NCBI RefSeq assembly: GCF_021474685.1
Contig: NZ_JAKEIT010000003.1
Location: 1-64,000, forward strand
Reading direction: 5' to 3'
Length of the DNA stretch: 64,000 nucleotides
DNA from: Tetragenococcus halophilus
Lineage (GTDB): Bacteria > Bacillota > Bacilli > Lactobacillales > Enterococcaceae
Below the pieces are notes generated by a model. The model saw only the letters and a list, made by a program, of their open reading frames with translations, was not told the origin of the DNA and did not search any database. Made by a program: the position numbers and the translations under genes. Position 1 is the first letter of the stretch, and each line of letters begins with the position of its first letter. This document shows positions 37,900 through 50,580 of the stretch, piece after piece.

Positions 37900-39007
37900 T
37901 CTACATATTAAAAATTTTCGTAATTATGATGAGTTATTGGTAGATTTTCATAAAAACGTTGTTATTTTTTTAGGTGAAAATGCCCAGGGTAAAACAAATT
38001 TGCTAGAAAGTATTTATACACTAGCTTTAACTCGCAGCCATCGAACCAATAACGAACAAGAACTTATTCAGTGGGAAAAAGATCAGGGTTTTATTAAAGG
38101 CAATATTCAAAAAAAATATACAAGTGTTCCTATTGAGTTATTTTTGACTAAAAAAGGACGGAAAACGAAAGTTAATCATATGGAGCAAAAAAAGCTTTCT
38201 AGTTATATTGGTCAATTAAACGTAATCTTATTTGCACCAGAAGATCTTTCTTTAGTCAAAGGCAGCCCACAAGTAAGAAGAAAATTTTTAGATATGGAAA
38301 TTGCTCAGATCGATTCTGTTTATCTTTACGAGTCTACACAGTATCAAAAAATATTAAGACAACGAAATCAATATCTTAAACAGCTGGCTGAACGTAAACA
38401 AACTGACAAGTTATACTTGGATATTTTATCGGAGCAATTGATCGACCACGGGAGTAAAGTGCTGTTGGCTCGTCAACAGTTTGTTAAACGTTTGGAATTT
38501 TGGGCAAACCAATTGCATCAAAAAATTAGTCAATCAAAGGAAGATCTAACGATTGAATATCGTTCGAGTATTCCAAAAGATCACTGGAATGACCAACAAG
38601 CAGTTAAAAAAGCTTACACCCAAGAAATTGAAAAAGTAAAAGATAAAGAACATTTACGACAAATTACATTAGTAGGTCCCCATCGAGACGATTTATCTTT
38701 TTTAATTAATAAAAAAGATGTGCAAACGTTTGGTTCTCAAGGACAGCAAAGAACTGCTGCTTTGAGTGTGAAGTTAGCGGAAATTGATTTGATAAAAGAA
38801 GAAACAGGAGAGTATCCGGTTTTGTTACTAGATGATGTGATGAGTGAACTAGACGATTCCAGGCAACTACATTTATTAGAAACAATTGAAGGGAAAGTTC
38901 AAACTTTCTTAACAACGACAACACTAAAACAAGTAAAAGATAAAATGTCTGTAGAGCCTGAAATTTTTTATATCAACCAAGGACAATTAGAAGGAGAAGA
39001 TGTATAA
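37886..39007 (+). CDS. recF: DNA repair/recombination protein RecF
   Basis: SMC-like ATPase of 373 aa that loads RecA at gaps with RecO and RecR. It starts MRLNNLHIKNFRNY, with Walker A GENAQGKTNLLE near residue 30, an ABC-type signature around FGSQGQQRTAALS, and Walker B LLLDDVMSELD. The overlap with yaaA and direct contact with gyrB indicate one operon. Confidence 0.96.
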   Translation: MRLNNLHIKNFRNYDELLVDFHKNVVIFLGENAQGKTNLLESIYTLALTRSHRTNNEQELIQWEKDQGFIKGNIQKKYTSVPIELFLTKKGRKTKVNHMEQKKLSSYIGQLNVILFAPEDLSLVKGSPQVRRKFLDMEIAQIDSVYLYESTQYQKILRQRNQYLKQLAERKQTDKLYLDILSEQLIDHGSKVLLARQQFVKRLEFWANQLHQKISQSKEDLTIEYRSSIPKDHWNDQQAVKKAYTQEIEKVKDKEHLRQITLVGPHRDDLSFLINKKDVQTFGSQGQQRTAALSVKLAEIDLIKEETGEYPVLLLDDVMSELDDSRQLHLLETIEGKVQTFLTTTTLKQVKDKMSVEPEIFYINQGQLEGEDV

Positions 39008-40957
<1,950 letters not shown>

Positions 40958-40977
40958 ATCGTAAAGGAGGAAAAATT

Positions 40978-43443
40978 TTGAGAGATCAAGAAAATCATGT
41001 TCATGATATTAATTTATCAAGTGAAATGCGCGGATCCTTTATCGATTATGCGATGAGTGTTATTGTAGCTAGAGCTTTACCTGATGTTCGTGATGGATTA
41101 AAGCCGGTACATCGACGGATTTTGTATGGGATGAGCGAACTAGGTGTAACACCGGACAAACCTCATAAAAAATCGGCTCGTATTGTCGGCGATGTTATGG
41201 GGAAATACCATCCTCATGGAGACAGCGCTATTTATGAAGCTATGGTAAGAATGGCGCAAACTTTTAGTTATCGCTACGTTTTAGTTGATGGGCACGGTAA
41301 CTTTGGTTCTGTTGACGGAGATGGCGCAGCGGCAATGCGTTATACAGAGGCCCGTATGAGTCGTTTATCTGTTGAAATGTTGCGTGATCTTAATAAAGAT
41401 ACCGTTGACTTTATTGGAAACTATGATGATACAGAAAAAGAACCCGAGGTATTACCTGCCCGTTTCCCTAACTTATTGGTTAACGGTACGACAGGGATTG
41501 CCGTTGGTATGGCAACCAATATTCCTCCACATAACCTAGGTGAAGTCGTTGCAGCTATCGATCGTATGATTGAAAATCCAGAAGTAACGACAAATGAATT
41601 AATGGAAGTATTACCTGGTCCGGATTTTCCTACAGGCGGTTTAGTTATGGGAAAATCAGGTATTCGGCGTGCTTATGAAACAGGGAAGGGTTCAATCACT
41701 GTACGGGGTAAAGTAGAAATTAGTGAGATGGCTAATGGCAAAGAACGTATTTTGGTTACAGAATTACCTTATATGGTCAATAAAGCTAAATTGATTGAAC
41801 GAATCTCTGAACTTCATCGAGATAAAAGAATTGAAGGCATCACCGATTTACGTGATGAGTCTTCACGTGAAGGAATGCGGATTGTCGTTGATGTAAGACG
41901 TGATGTGAGTGCTTCGGTTGTTTTAAACAATCTGTATAAAATGACTGCTTTACAAACATCTTTTGGTTTTAACATGTTAGCTATTGAAAATGGTGTTCCT
42001 AAGATTCTTAACCTAAAACAAATCTTAGAAGATTATTTAGAACATCAGAAAGATGTTATTACTCGTCGGACGATTTTTGAAAAACAAAAGGCTGAAGCTC
42101 GAGCTCATATTTTAGAAGGTTTACGGGTTGCTTTAGATCATATTGATGAAATTATTGCAATTATTCGTGGCTCTGAAACAGATGCTCAGGCTAAAGAAAC
42201 GATGATGGCACAATTTAAATTGTCGGATCGTCAATCTCAGGCGATTTTGGATATGCGTTTACGCCGCTTAACTGGTTTAGAACGAGATAAGATCGAAAAT
42301 GAATATCAAGACTTACTAAAACAAATCGAAGATCTAACTGATATCTTAGCTAGACCCGAACGAGTGATTGAAATTATTCAAACTGAACTACATGAAGTCG
42401 AACAACGGTTTGGCGATAAACGTCGTACGGAATTGTTGGTTGGTGAAGTTTTAAGTTTAGAAGACGAAGATCTAATTGAAGAAGAAGAGATCGTTGTTAC
42501 TTTAACCAATAATGGTTATATTAAACGTGCAGCTAATAGTGAATTTAGAACACAAAATCGCGGTGGACGCGGTGTTCAGGGTATGGGAATTCATGATCAG
42601 GACTTTGTTACCACCTTGGTATCTTGTTCTACGCATGACAATTTATTGTTTTTTACTAATGCAGGAAAAGTTTATAAAGCAAAAGGATACGAAGTGCCAG
42701 AATATGGACGCACAGCTAAAGGAATCCCCGTGATTAATTTCTTAGGTGTTAATTCCAATGAACGGATTCAAACAGTTATTGCTTTACCAAATGAATCAGA
42801 AGAAAGAAAATATCTTTTCTTTACAACGAAATACGGTGTTGTAAAACGTACTTCAGTAGAATCTTTTAAAAACATTCGTAGTAACGGTTTAATTGCTATA
42901 GGCTTAAAAGAAGACGATGAGCTGGTTAATGTGTTAAGTACCAGCGGGGATGACGTAGTGATCATAGGTACTCACAACGGCTATTCTGTCACTTTTAAGG
43001 AAGAAGCAGTTCGAGATATGGGACGTACTGCTAGTGGTGTTCGAGGAATCCGTTTAAGAACAGAAGACTATGTGATCGGTGCTTCTGTCATTAAAGAAAA
43101 TGACGAGGTCTTGGTTATTACAGAAAAAGGATACGGTAAACGTACTGCTGAAGATCAGTATCCGGTAAAAGGTCGTGGTGGTAAAGGGATAAAAACGGCT
43201 AATATTACTGAAAAAAATGGTCCATTAGCAGGCTTAACAACCGTTTCAGGCAATGAAGATATTATGCTGATTACCGACAGAGGTGTCATTATTCGCTTCC
43301 ATGTTGATGATATTTCACAAACAAGTCGTGCAACATTGGGTGTTCGTTTGATGAAAATGGAGGATGGCGCCAAAGTTGTTACTATGACAACAGTAGATGC
43401 AGAAGAGTTGGAAAAGGTTGAAGAAGAGTCAACAGAAGAGTAA
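40978..43443 (+). CDS. gyrA: DNA gyrase subunit A
   Basis: Breakage-reunion subunit of 821 aa. The catalytic tyrosine is Y122 in [12 protein letters not shown]. The quinolone-resistance region is wild type, with S83 and E87 in [13 protein letters not shown]. The C-terminal beta-pinwheel carries the GyrA-box in [11 protein letters not shown]. The start is TTG at 40978 with the perfect AAAGGAGG ribosome site. The tail is acidic ([13 protein letters not shown]). It is followed by a hairpin terminator. Confidence 0.97.
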   Translation: MRDQENHVHDINLSSEMRGSFIDYAMSVIVARALPDVRDGLKPVHRRILYGMSELGVTPDKPHKKSARIVGDVMGKYHPHGDSAIYEAMVRMAQTFSYRYVLVDGHGNFGSVDGDGAAAMRYTEARMSRLSVEMLRDLNKDTVDFIGNYDDTEKEPEVLPARFPNLLVNGTTGIAVGMATNIPPHNLGEVVAAIDRMIENPEVTTNELMEVLPGPDFPTGGLVMGKSGIRRAYETGKGSITVRGKVEISEMANGKERILVTELPYMVNKAKLIERISELHRDKRIEGITDLRDESSREGMRIVVDVRRDVSASVVLNNLYKMTALQTSFGFNMLAIENGVPKILNLKQILEDYLEHQKDVITRRTIFEKQKAEARAHILEGLRVALDHIDEIIAIIRGSETDAQAKETMMAQFKLSDRQSQAILDMRLRRLTGLERDKIENEYQDLLKQIEDLTDILARPERVIEIIQTELHEVEQRFGDKRRTELLVGEVLSLEDEDLIEEEEIVVTLTNNGYIKRAANSEFRTQNRGGRGVQGMGIHDQDFVTTLVSCSTHDNLLFFTNAGKVYKAKGYEVPEYGRTAKGIPVINFLGVNSNERIQTVIALPNESEERKYLFFTTKYGVVKRTSVESFKNIRSNGLIAIGLKEDDELVNVLSTSGDDVVIIGTHNGYSVTFKEEAVRDMGRTASGVRGIRLRTEDYVIGASVIKENDEVLVITEKGYGKRTAEDQYPVKGRGGKGIKTANITEKNGPLAGLTTVSGNEDIMLITDRGVIIRFHVDDISQTSRATLGVRLMKMEDGAKVVTMTTVDAEELEKVEEESTEE

Positions 43444-43487
43444 GTAAGATAAAAACTTAAATAAAGATAGTTTAGTAGCAAAAATCA

Positions 43488-43527
43488 ACAAAAGTTAAAA
43501 AATAAAAAAGCTTTTGTTGTTTTTTTG
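43488..43527 (+). terminator. Terminator after gyrA
   Basis: AACAAAAG and CTTTTGTT form an 8-bp stem, followed by GTTTTTTTG. Confidence 0.7.
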
Positions 43528-43637
43528 CGTACTTAACTATGTACAACAAATTCTAAATAATCAAGACGAAATATCTTGCGTAACTAGACAAAGGCGTGTA
43601 TAATTTCACTTCGTGAGTAGTCTTAACGGACAACTCT

Positions 43638-43682
43638 CTCTGCTCCTAGAAAAAAGGGGCCAAAGACCACAGGGAGGTGAAA
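43638..43682 (+). promoter_or_regulatory. Structured rpsF leader hiding the ribosome site
   Basis: CTCTCTG (from about 43633) can pair with CAGGGAG (43671-43677), which includes the rpsF ribosome site GGGAGG. An inner CTCCT/AGGGG hairpin lies within. In other Firmicutes the rpsF leader is bound by the S6:S18 complex. I cannot show that this fold belongs to that motif class. Confidence 0.4.
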
Positions 43683-43687
43683 GATCA

Positions 43688-43987
43688 ATGGAAAATACGA
43701 AGTATGAAATTTTGTACATTATTCGTCCTGACATTGATGAAGAAGCAAAAACAGCTTTAGTAGACCGTTTCGATACTATTATTACTGATAATGGTGCTGA
43801 AGTGATTGAATCTAAAGACTGGGAAAAACGTCGTTTTGCGTATGAAATGAACGGATACCGCGAGGGCATCTATCACATCGTTAACGTTTCTTCTCCATCA
43901 ACTGCAGATGCGGTTAATGAATTTAACCGTCGTGCAAGAATCAGCAACGATATCATTCGTCATATGATTGTGAAAGAAGAAGAATAA
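43688..43987 (+). CDS. rpsF: 30S ribosomal protein S6
   Basis: Ribosomal protein of 99 aa that pairs with S18 on the platform of the small subunit. It starts [20 protein letters not shown] and has [19 protein letters not shown] in the middle. The frame is open back to 43613, but the ATG at 43688 has the strong GGGAGGTGA ribosome site and the standard N-terminus. First gene of rpsF-ssb-rpsR. Confidence 0.97.
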   Translation: MENTKYEILYIIRPDIDEEAKTALVDRFDTIITDNGAEVIESKDWEKRRFAYEMNGYREGIYHIVNVSSPSTADAVNEFNRRARISNDIIRHMIVKEEE

Positions 43988-43989
43988 CG

Positions 43990-44005
43990 TGTTTCACATG
44001 AAACA
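43990..44005. other. parS-like site between rpsF and ssb
   Basis: TGTTTCACATGAAACA differs from the parS consensus at one central base (A for G). It lies directly after the rpsF stop, about 9.5 kb right of the origin. Confidence 0.75.
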
Positions 44006-44028
44006 ACAACGATGAGGAGATGGTAATT

Positions 44029-44532
44029 TTGATTAACAACGTTGTACTAGTAGGAAGATTGACAAAAGACCCTGATTTACGTTACACCTCTAATGGCGTA
44101 GCAGTTGCTACTTTTACTTTAGCCGTGAATCGTACATTTACGAATCAAAATGGTGAAAGAGAAGCGGATTTTATTAACTGTGTCATTTGGAGAAAGGCTG
44201 CGGAAAATCTCGCAAATTTAGGACGTAAAGGCGCGTTAATTGGTGCCACTGGAAGAATTCAGACAAGAAATTACGAAAATCAACAAGGACAACGTGTTTT
44301 TGTAACTGAAGTTGTAGCAGAAAATTTCCAATTATTGGAACCTCGGTCTGTCAGTGAACAACGTCGTTCTGCTGATAATAACTCTGGCGGTGGCAATCAA
44401 TCGAACTTTGGGAACAGTTATAATCAAACACAAACATCTCAAACTCCTGAAACACCTAATTTTGATCGTGATAACAACGATCCTTTTGGCGGATCATCAA
44501 TTGATATTTCAGATGATGATTTACCATTCTAA
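44029..44532 (+). CDS. ssb: Single-stranded DNA-binding protein
   Basis: OB-fold tetrameric protein of 167 aa. The core (about 1-107) starts [20 protein letters not shown] disordered N/Q/S/G-rich linker follows, and the acidic tip DISDDDLPF recruits repair and replication proteins. An in-frame ATG at 44020 exists, but GAGGAG touches it; the TTG at 44029 has proper spacing and gives the family's N-terminus. Located between rpsF and rpsR as usual. Confidence 0.95.
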   Translation: MINNVVLVGRLTKDPDLRYTSNGVAVATFTLAVNRTFTNQNGEREADFINCVIWRKAAENLANLGRKGALIGATGRIQTRNYENQQGQRVFVTEVVAENFQLLEPRSVSEQRRSADNNSGGGNQSNFGNSYNQTQTSQTPETPNFDRDNNDPFGGSSIDISDDDLPF

Positions 44533-44555
44533 TAAATTGATAGGAGGGAAATAGA

Positions 44556-44795
44556 ATGGCTCAACAAAGAAGAGGCGGACGTAGACGCCGTAAAGTAGAC
44601 TATCTTGCAGCAAATCACATTGAACATGTAGATTATAAAGATATTGAATTATTAAAAAGATTTATTTCCGAACGTGGTAAGATTTTACCTCGTCGTGTCA
44701 CAGGTACTGGTGCAAAAAACCAACGTAAGTTGACAATTGCTATCAAGCGTGCACGTATTATGGGCTTACTACCTTTCGTAAATGATGAAATGTAA
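44556..44795 (+). CDS. rpsR: 30S ribosomal protein S18
   Basis: Basic ribosomal protein of 79 aa, partner of S6. The conserved core is [24 protein letters not shown], followed by [34 protein letters not shown] precedes the ATG. A strong terminator at 44805-44835 ends the rpsF-ssb-rpsR operon. Confidence 0.97.
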   Translation: MAQQRRGGRRRRKVDYLAANHIEHVDYKDIELLKRFISERGKILPRRVTGTGAKNQRKLTIAIKRARIMGLLPFVNDEM

Positions 44796-44804
44796 AAAAA
44801 TGAT

Positions 44805-44835
44805 CCGAATGACAAAAATGTCATTCGGTTTTTTT
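44805..44835 (+). terminator. Terminator of rpsF-ssb-rpsR
   Basis: CCGAATGACA and TGTCATTCGG form a perfect 10-bp stem with four A in the loop, followed by seven T. Confidence 0.92.
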
Positions 44836-44988
44836 ATCATCTATCTTATTTCTGTAAATCGCATAATACAATAGTTTATGATAAAATGTAAAAAGAGTAG
44901 AAACGTCCAGATAAAAATATTTTTTATAAAAATTAAGCGATTATTTAATTTTGTTAGTTGGATTTTGAAATTATAAGGAGCCCTGTCT

Positions 44989-46443
44989 ATGACTGTGATC
45001 GGCATTATTTCTTTGGATAATTATGACGATATCATTGATAAAATGGATGATAAAAATATTTCTTTATTGAATACATTAGTGACAACAATGATTTCTGACT
45101 GGGCGAATGAATATCATATTTTTTACAAACGAGTAAATACGGATCGCTATTTTTTTGTCGCTAGTATGAATGAATTTGAACAGATTAAAGATAAAAAATT
45201 TGATATTTTACAACGACTAAAAGAATCAAATACAAATAGTGAATTCGTACTAACGATGAGTATGGGAGTAGCATACGGTCATAGCTCGATGGAAAAAATA
45301 GGTGAAGTTGCTCAAAACAATTTAGATATGGCCTTAGCACGAGGTGGCGATCAAGTTGTATTAAAAGATGCTGATTCGCAAGCAAAGCCGCAATTTTTTG
45401 GCGGACAAACAGAAGGCACTATTCGCCGAACGCGGACACGTTCACGAGCAATGAGCACTTCTTTAAAGAAAATTTTTTCTGAAAACAAAAAGATTTTTAT
45501 TATGGGACATCGTTATCCAGATATGGACGCTATTGGTAGTGCTTTTGGTGTAGCTGCTTTAGCTCAGTTTAACCAAAAAGAATGTTATGTAATCATTGAA
45601 CAAGATGAAATAACAGAAGATACGCAACGTTGTTTAACAGAAATAAATGAACACCCTGAAATAGCTCAGTTGATCATTTCTGGAAAAAAGGCACTAGAGT
45701 ATATTGACGATGATAGTGTGTTGGTTATGGTGGATTATAATCGACCGTCGCTTTCTATTTCAAAAGAGGCGTTTGAAGCCTTTGATAAAATTATGATTAT
45801 TGACCATCATCGACGTGGTGAGGAGTTTCCAGATCATCCTTTACTTACTTATGTTGAGCCTGCTTCGTCTTCAGCGAGTGAGTTAGTAGCAGAATTGATC
45901 CAATTTCAATCAAATAAACGAAAAAAAGTACCTAAATTTATTGCAGGTTTATTATTATCAGGGATTTACGTCGATACGAAGAGCTTTTTTACTCGAACAA
46001 CAGCACAAACTTTTCAAATGGCAAGTTATTTAAAAAGTCATGGCGCTGATTTGACATTGGTACGCTATTTGTTGAGTTCGGATTTAAATTCATATCTACA
46101 AATGAGTGAACTGGTGGCACGTAGTGAATATATAACCAAAAATATTGTTGTGGCAGCAGCTTCTGAAAATGAAATTTATGATAATGTCACAGCTTCTAAG
46201 GCAGCAGATACTTTATTGTCTATGAATGATATCGAGGCAGCCTTTGTCATAACAAAACAGTTTGAACATGAAATTTCTATCAACGCAAGAAGTTCTGGTG
46301 GTGTAAATGTTCAACGGATTATGGAAAAATTGGGTGGCGGTGGTCATTTCAGTAATGCTGCAACTCAAATTAAAGATGAGTCGATGAAAGAAGTACAAAA
46401 CAATTTAATTAATGAGTTAAAAAAATTAGATGACAAGGAGTGA
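44989..46443 (+). CDS. gdpP: c-di-AMP phosphodiesterase GdpP, lacking membrane and PAS part
   Basis: Protein of 484 aa that should hydrolyse cyclic di-AMP. It starts right at the degenerate GGDEF domain (about 1-125, [15 protein letters not shown]) and continues into the DHH-DHHA1 phosphodiesterase. Metal-site residues are visible: H174, D178, D180 ([12 protein letters not shown]), D249, the DHH at 272-274 and [10 protein letters not shown] near the end. Relatives in Bacillus and Enterococcus are about 650-660 aa, with two N-terminal transmembrane helices and a PAS domain. These are absent: only 150 bp separate the rpsR terminator from this ATG, with stops in frame. AAGGAG precedes the ATG and the extended -10 TGATAAAAT lies at 44879-44887. 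Probably a soluble, functional enzyme. Confidence 0.9.
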   Translation: MTVIGIISLDNYDDIIDKMDDKNISLLNTLVTTMISDWANEYHIFYKRVNTDRYFFVASMNEFEQIKDKKFDILQRLKESNTNSEFVLTMSMGVAYGHSSMEKIGEVAQNNLDMALARGGDQVVLKDADSQAKPQFFGGQTEGTIRRTRTRSRAMSTSLKKIFSENKKIFIMGHRYPDMDAIGSAFGVAALAQFNQKECYVIIEQDEITEDTQRCLTEINEHPEIAQLIISGKKALEYIDDDSVLVMVDYNRPSLSISKEAFEAFDKIMIIDHHRRGEEFPDHPLLTYVEPASSSASELVAELIQFQSNKRKKVPKFIAGLLLSGIYVDTKSFFTRTTAQTFQMASYLKSHGADLTLVRYLLSSDLNSYLQMSELVARSEYITKNIVVAAASENEIYDNVTASKAADTLLSMNDIEAAFVITKQFEHEISINARSSGGVNVQRIMEKLGGGGHFSNAATQIKDESMKEVQNNLINELKKLDDKE

Positions 46444-46450
46444 GAAAACG

Positions 46451-46903
46451 ATGAAAGTTATTTTCTTACAAGATGTAAAAGGAAAAGGAAAAAAAGGGGA
46501 AGTGAAAAATGTTCCCAATGGTTATGCGCAAAATTATTTAATAAAAAATAACTTAGCAAAAGAAGCAAACCAAAAGAATGTAGCTGCAATGCGTGGTAAA
46601 GAACAAGCGCAAGAAAAAGAAGAAGCTGAACAACTACAAGAAGCTCAAAAAATAAAAGATGATTTAGAAGATGAAAAAACAGTAGTAGAGCTTACAGCTA
46701 AAGCCGGTGAAGATGGTCGTCTTTTTGGTTCAGTCCCATCTAAACAAATTGCACAAGCTTTAAAGAGTCAATATAATATTAAAGTGGATAAAAGAAAAAT
46801 TGAATTAAAAGACCCTATTCGCTCAATGGGTTATACAAACGTAGCAGTTAAGTTGCATCCTGAAGTAACAGGCACTATTAGGGTACATGTAGTCGAAGAA
46901 TAA
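46451..46903 (+). CDS. rplI: 50S ribosomal protein L9
   Basis: Ribosomal protein of 150 aa with two globular ends joined by a long helix. It starts [30 protein letters not shown], the L9 signature. The frame is open to 46430, but the ATG at 46451 has GGAGTGAG at normal distance. It lies 7 bp after gdpP and is probably cotranscribed with it and dnaB. Confidence 0.97.
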   Translation: MKVIFLQDVKGKGKKGEVKNVPNGYAQNYLIKNNLAKEANQKNVAAMRGKEQAQEKEEAEQLQEAQKIKDDLEDEKTVVELTAKAGEDGRLFGSVPSKQIAQALKSQYNIKVDKRKIELKDPIRSMGYTNVAVKLHPEVTGTIRVHVVEE

Positions 46904-46995
46904 GAAGAGGCAGGTCTGGAAATAAGCAGATCTGCTTTGCGTTTTTAAAAGAATATTCGTATGTTTTTGAACGAAGGTATTTAGGAGAAAAGAAT

Positions 46996-48366
46996 ATGAA
47001 CGAAGTTTGGCAAGATCGTATTCCACCACAAGATATAGAAGCGGAACAAGCTGTATTAGGTGCCATTTTTCTTGATTCGGATGCGATTATTGAAGCAATG
47101 GAATTGCTAGATCCCAGCAGTTTTTATCGTAGGAGCCACCAAATTATTTTTCAATGTATGTATCAGCTTAATGAACGTAATGAAGCGATTGATTTAATTA
47201 CTTTAAAAGCTGAAATTGAAAAAACAAATAATTTAGAAGATGTTGGTGGCATCAGTTATTTAACCGAATTAAGTCAAGTTTCACCTACTTCATCAAGCGT
47301 CTCTTATTATGCTAAGATTGTTGATGATAAAGCAATCTTACGACAGTTGATTCAAACAGCCAATAAAATCGTAAGTAGTGGTTTTGAACAAAATGAAAAT
47401 GTACAGGAAGTTGTAGAAGATGCAGAAAAAAGCATCATGGAAGTTTCTGAGAAAAGAAACAGCAATGGTTTCCAATCAATTGCAGATGTTTTAAACCAAA
47501 CTATCGAAAATATAGACGAATTGGCTCAAAATAATGAAGAAATCACTGGTTTACCTACGGGTTATCAAGCATTGGATAAAATGACGGCTGGTTTACAAAA
47601 AGATGAGCTATTGATTATTGCAGCTCGTCCTGCAGTAGGAAAAACCGCTTTTGCTTTAAATATTGCTCAAAATGTGGGCACAAAAACCGATAATACGGTA
47701 GCTATTTTTAGTTTGGAAATGGGTGCTGAATCGTTAGTTAGTCGGATGCTTTGTGCAGAAGGCTCCATTGATGCAAGTCACTTACGTACTGGACAATTGA
47801 CAGATGAAGAATGGCGTAATTTGATCGTAGCAATGGGTAGCTTATCTAAAGCAAGTATTTATATCGATGACACGCCGGGAATCAAGGTTTCTGAGGTCCG
47901 TGCACGTTGTCGAAAATTAGCTCAAGAAAAAGGAAATCTGGGTTTGATTTTAATCGATTATCTGCAATTAATTGAGGGTTCAGGTAGAGAAAGCCGCCAA
48001 CAAGAAGTATCGGAAATTTCTCGTCAATTAAAAAAATTAGCAAAAGAATTGAATGTTCCAGTTGTAGCTCTTTCACAATTATCTCGTGGCGTGGAACAAA
48101 GACAAGATAAAAGACCGGTTTTAAGTGACATTCGTGAGTCAGGTTCGATTGAACAAGATGCTGATATTGTAGCCTTCTTATATCGTGATGATTATTATCA
48201 ACGTGAAAATGATGAAGAGGAAGAAGAAGAAGAAGCAGGTAATGACAATGTAATTGAAGTTATTATTGAAAAGAATCGGAATGGTGCACGAGGGACTGTC
48301 GAGTTACTATTCATAAAAGAATATAACAAATTTTCTTCTCTTTCACCGCGAACAGCATTTGAGTGA
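46996..48366 (+). CDS. dnaB: Replicative DNA helicase DnaB (DnaC of Bacillus)
   Basis: Hexameric 5'-3' helicase of 456 aa. The N-terminal helical domain (about 5-110) starts IPPQDIEAEQAVLGAIF. The RecA-like motor has Walker A AARPAVGKTAFALN, Walker B LILIDYLQLI and DIRESGSIEQDADIVAFLYRD. An acidic loop (NDEEEEEEEAGND) precedes the last strand. AGGAG precedes the ATG. A hairpin at 46910-46936 stands between rplI and dnaB but its T-run is weak. Confidence 0.97.
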   Translation: MNEVWQDRIPPQDIEAEQAVLGAIFLDSDAIIEAMELLDPSSFYRRSHQIIFQCMYQLNERNEAIDLITLKAEIEKTNNLEDVGGISYLTELSQVSPTSSSVSYYAKIVDDKAILRQLIQTANKIVSSGFEQNENVQEVVEDAEKSIMEVSEKRNSNGFQSIADVLNQTIENIDELAQNNEEITGLPTGYQALDKMTAGLQKDELLIIAARPAVGKTAFALNIAQNVGTKTDNTVAIFSLEMGAESLVSRMLCAEGSIDASHLRTGQLTDEEWRNLIVAMGSLSKASIYIDDTPGIKVSEVRARCRKLAQEKGNLGLILIDYLQLIEGSGRESRQQEVSEISRQLKKLAKELNVPVVALSQLSRGVEQRQDKRPVLSDIRESGSIEQDADIVAFLYRDDYYQRENDEEEEEEEAGNDNVIEVIIEKNRNGARGTVELLFIKEYNKFSSLSPRTAFE

Positions 48367-48402
48367 TCATCCACCTATACCAATTTATATACGTAAAGGA
48401 TT

Positions 48403-48446
48403 ATAGTTGTAAGTTTTTTAATAAAAAGGCTTGCAACTATTTTTAT
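48403..48446 (+). terminator. Terminator after dnaB
   Basis: TAGTTGTAAG and CTTGCAACTA form a 10-bp stem (one G-U pair), followed by TTTTTATT. Confidence 0.8.
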
Positions 48447-48506
48447 TAACTTGTATTGTATTTATATACAACAATACCAATTTTACTTTTTGAGGAGCGT
48501 ATATAA

Positions 48507-50429
48507 ATGTCAGAAGTAAACTATTATAGTTTGTTAAAGAAAAATTTTGAGAATAAAGAAAACGTAATTACTGAACTCATCAATTTAGAAGCGATTTTAC
48601 ATTTACCTAAGGGAACTGAACATTTTGTTAGCGATGTACATGGTGAATATGATGCATTTGATCATGTATTGCGCAATGGTTCTGGAAGTGTTAAAGAAAA
48701 ATTAGCCGAATGCTTAGATAAAAAAGCAGTGGATATTGATGAATTGGCTACTTTAATTTATTATCCAGAAGAAAAAATTAAGTTAGAAAAAGAAAGAAAG
48801 ACACAAGAAGAATTAAAAAAATGGTACGCGCAGCAAATTCAATTATTGATCATTGTCGTTAATTATACTAGTCGTAAATATACTCGCTCAAAAGTCCATA
48901 AAGCATTACCTTCTCGTTTTAGCTATGTCATTGAGGAATTACTGACAGAAAAACAACAAGAAAGTGATAAACAAGCTTATATTCAAGCGATTATAGATAA
49001 TATTATTCAGCTAAGGCAAGCTGCCCCTTTAATAAGTGCTTTATGTTATGTCATTCAACGTTTTGTTGTAGATCATTTACATGTTGTGGGAGATGTTTAT
49101 GACCGAGGGCCAGCACCAGACATGATTATGGAACGTTTAATTCATTATCATTCAGTGGATATTCAATGGGGAAATCATGATATTATTTGGTTGGCAAGTA
49201 TGGCCGGTTCACCACTTGCTCTTATTAATGTTTTACGTATTTGTGCAAGATATGGAAACTTAGCAATTATCGAGGATCGTTATGGGGTTAATTTACGGCC
49301 TTTAGTAGAGTATAGTCATAAATATTATCCAGCACTAGATAAGTTTTCCCCTAAATTGGAGGATGAAACAGATTTTTCTGCTGCTGAAAAAGATAGTCTG
49401 AATAAAATTCAGCAAGCAACAGCTATACTACAGTTTAAATTAGAAGGTCAGTTGATCAAACGTCGTCCTGAATTTCTCATGGATGAAAGAAGTATGCTAG
49501 ATTTTATTAATTATAGTAACTCAACAATAAGTCTTCACGGTAAAATTTATTCATTAGTTGATTTCACCGGGCCTACAATTGATCCAGATCATCCTTGTGA
49601 GTTGACAAAGGAAGAAGAAGAGCTAGTAAAAAATTTGTTACTATCATTTCAAAACTCTGAACCTTTACGACGTCATATGGATTTTTTGATGGAAAAAGGG
49701 AATATGTATTTATGTTATAATGGGAATTTATTACTTCACGGTTGTATCCCGCTTCATCAAAATGGGGATTTTAAATCACTGCGAATTGGACAAACACATT
49801 ATTCTGGTAAAAGTCTATTGGATTTTTTTGAAGCACAAATCCGATATAGCTATGCACATCCGGAGCTTTCTGATGATTTTTCGACTGATTTGTTATGGTA
49901 CTTATGGACAGGAGAGTGTTCTTCTTTATTTGGTAAAAAAGTTATGGCAACTTTTGAACGTTATTATATTGAAGACAAACAAACCCATCATGAAGAAAAA
50001 AATGCCTATTATCGGTTAAGAAATCAAGAAGCAGTCTGCCAGGAGATACTAAAAGACTTTGGTTTGCCGATAACAGGACATATTATTAACGGACATACGC
50101 CAGTAAAAGCAAATCAGGGAGAAAATCCGATTAAAGCGAACGGACGAATGCTAGTCATTGATGGTGGTTTTGCTAAAAGCTATCAGAAAGAAACTGGCTT
50201 AGCCGGTTATACACTATTATCAAATAGTTATGGACTGCAATTGGTAGCACACCAACCATTTTCTTCGGTAAAAGAATCTGTTGAACAACAAAAAGATATT
50301 CTATCAACAAAAAGGTTAGTAGAACGCGTCGAAAATCGTACAAGGGTATCACAAACAAATATTGGTAAGAAATTGATGCAAGAAAAAAAGGCCCTTGAAA
50401 CATTATACGAAAACTATGATTTTTATTAA
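48507..50429 (+). CDS. fbp: Fructose-1,6-bisphosphatase, class III
   Basis: Gluconeogenic phosphatase of 640 aa of the large Firmicute class III type, using a metallophosphatase fold. Metal-site motifs are FVSDVHGEYDAFDHVL near the N-terminus, VVGDVYDRGPAPDMIM, and IQWGNHDIIWLASMAG; GHTPVKANQGENPI and VIDGGFAKSYQ come late. Length matches enterococcal homologues. TGAGGAG precedes the ATG. It stands alone with terminators on both sides. Confidence 0.96.
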   Translation: MSEVNYYSLLKKNFENKENVITELINLEAILHLPKGTEHFVSDVHGEYDAFDHVLRNGSGSVKEKLAECLDKKAVDIDELATLIYYPEEKIKLEKERKTQEELKKWYAQQIQLLIIVVNYTSRKYTRSKVHKALPSRFSYVIEELLTEKQQESDKQAYIQAIIDNIIQLRQAAPLISALCYVIQRFVVDHLHVVGDVYDRGPAPDMIMERLIHYHSVDIQWGNHDIIWLASMAGSPLALINVLRICARYGNLAIIEDRYGVNLRPLVEYSHKYYPALDKFSPKLEDETDFSAAEKDSLNKIQQATAILQFKLEGQLIKRRPEFLMDERSMLDFINYSNSTISLHGKIYSLVDFTGPTIDPDHPCELTKEEEELVKNLLLSFQNSEPLRRHMDFLMEKGNMYLCYNGNLLLHGCIPLHQNGDFKSLRIGQTHYSGKSLLDFFEAQIRYSYAHPELSDDFSTDLLWYLWTGECSSLFGKKVMATFERYYIEDKQTHHEEKNAYYRLRNQEAVCQEILKDFGLPITGHIINGHTPVKANQGENPIKANGRMLVIDGGFAKSYQKETGLAGYTLLSNSYGLQLVAHQPFSSVKESVEQQKDILSTKRLVERVENRTRVSQTNIGKKLMQEKKALETLYENYDFY

Positions 50430-50446
50430 AATCATAGTTTTTTTCG
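50410..50446 (+). terminator. Terminator of fbp
   Basis: AAAACTATGATTT and AAATCATAGTTTT form a stem that includes the stop codon, followed by a T-run. Confidence 0.88.
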
Positions 50447-50537
50447 TTTTTTATGAGATATTTTAATTATTTTTTTATTAACGTTCGTTTTTTGGCTAAT
50501 GATAAAAGTTTTAAAAGATAAATATTCGATTTTTTCA

Positions 50538-50566
50538 TTGTAATAATAGTGGGAAGTTGATACAAT
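50538..50566 (+). promoter_or_regulatory. Predicted purA promoter
   Basis: TTGTAA (50538-50543) and TACAAT (50561-50566) are 17 bp apart. Transcription would begin near 50573, just before the hairpin at 50581-50621. Confidence 0.55.
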
Positions 50567-50580
50567 AATTCAGGAATGAA

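Noticed and set aside
46910-46946. Strong terminator between rplI and dnaB
   Set aside because: The GGCAGGTCTG/CAGATCTGCT hairpin is followed by TTGCG before the T-run, so it is likely weak and was mentioned only under dnaB.
50476-50495. PurBox upstream of purA
   Set aside because: AAAAACGAACGTT has the CGAAC core but differs from the consensus at two or more positions, so it was not listed as a feature.
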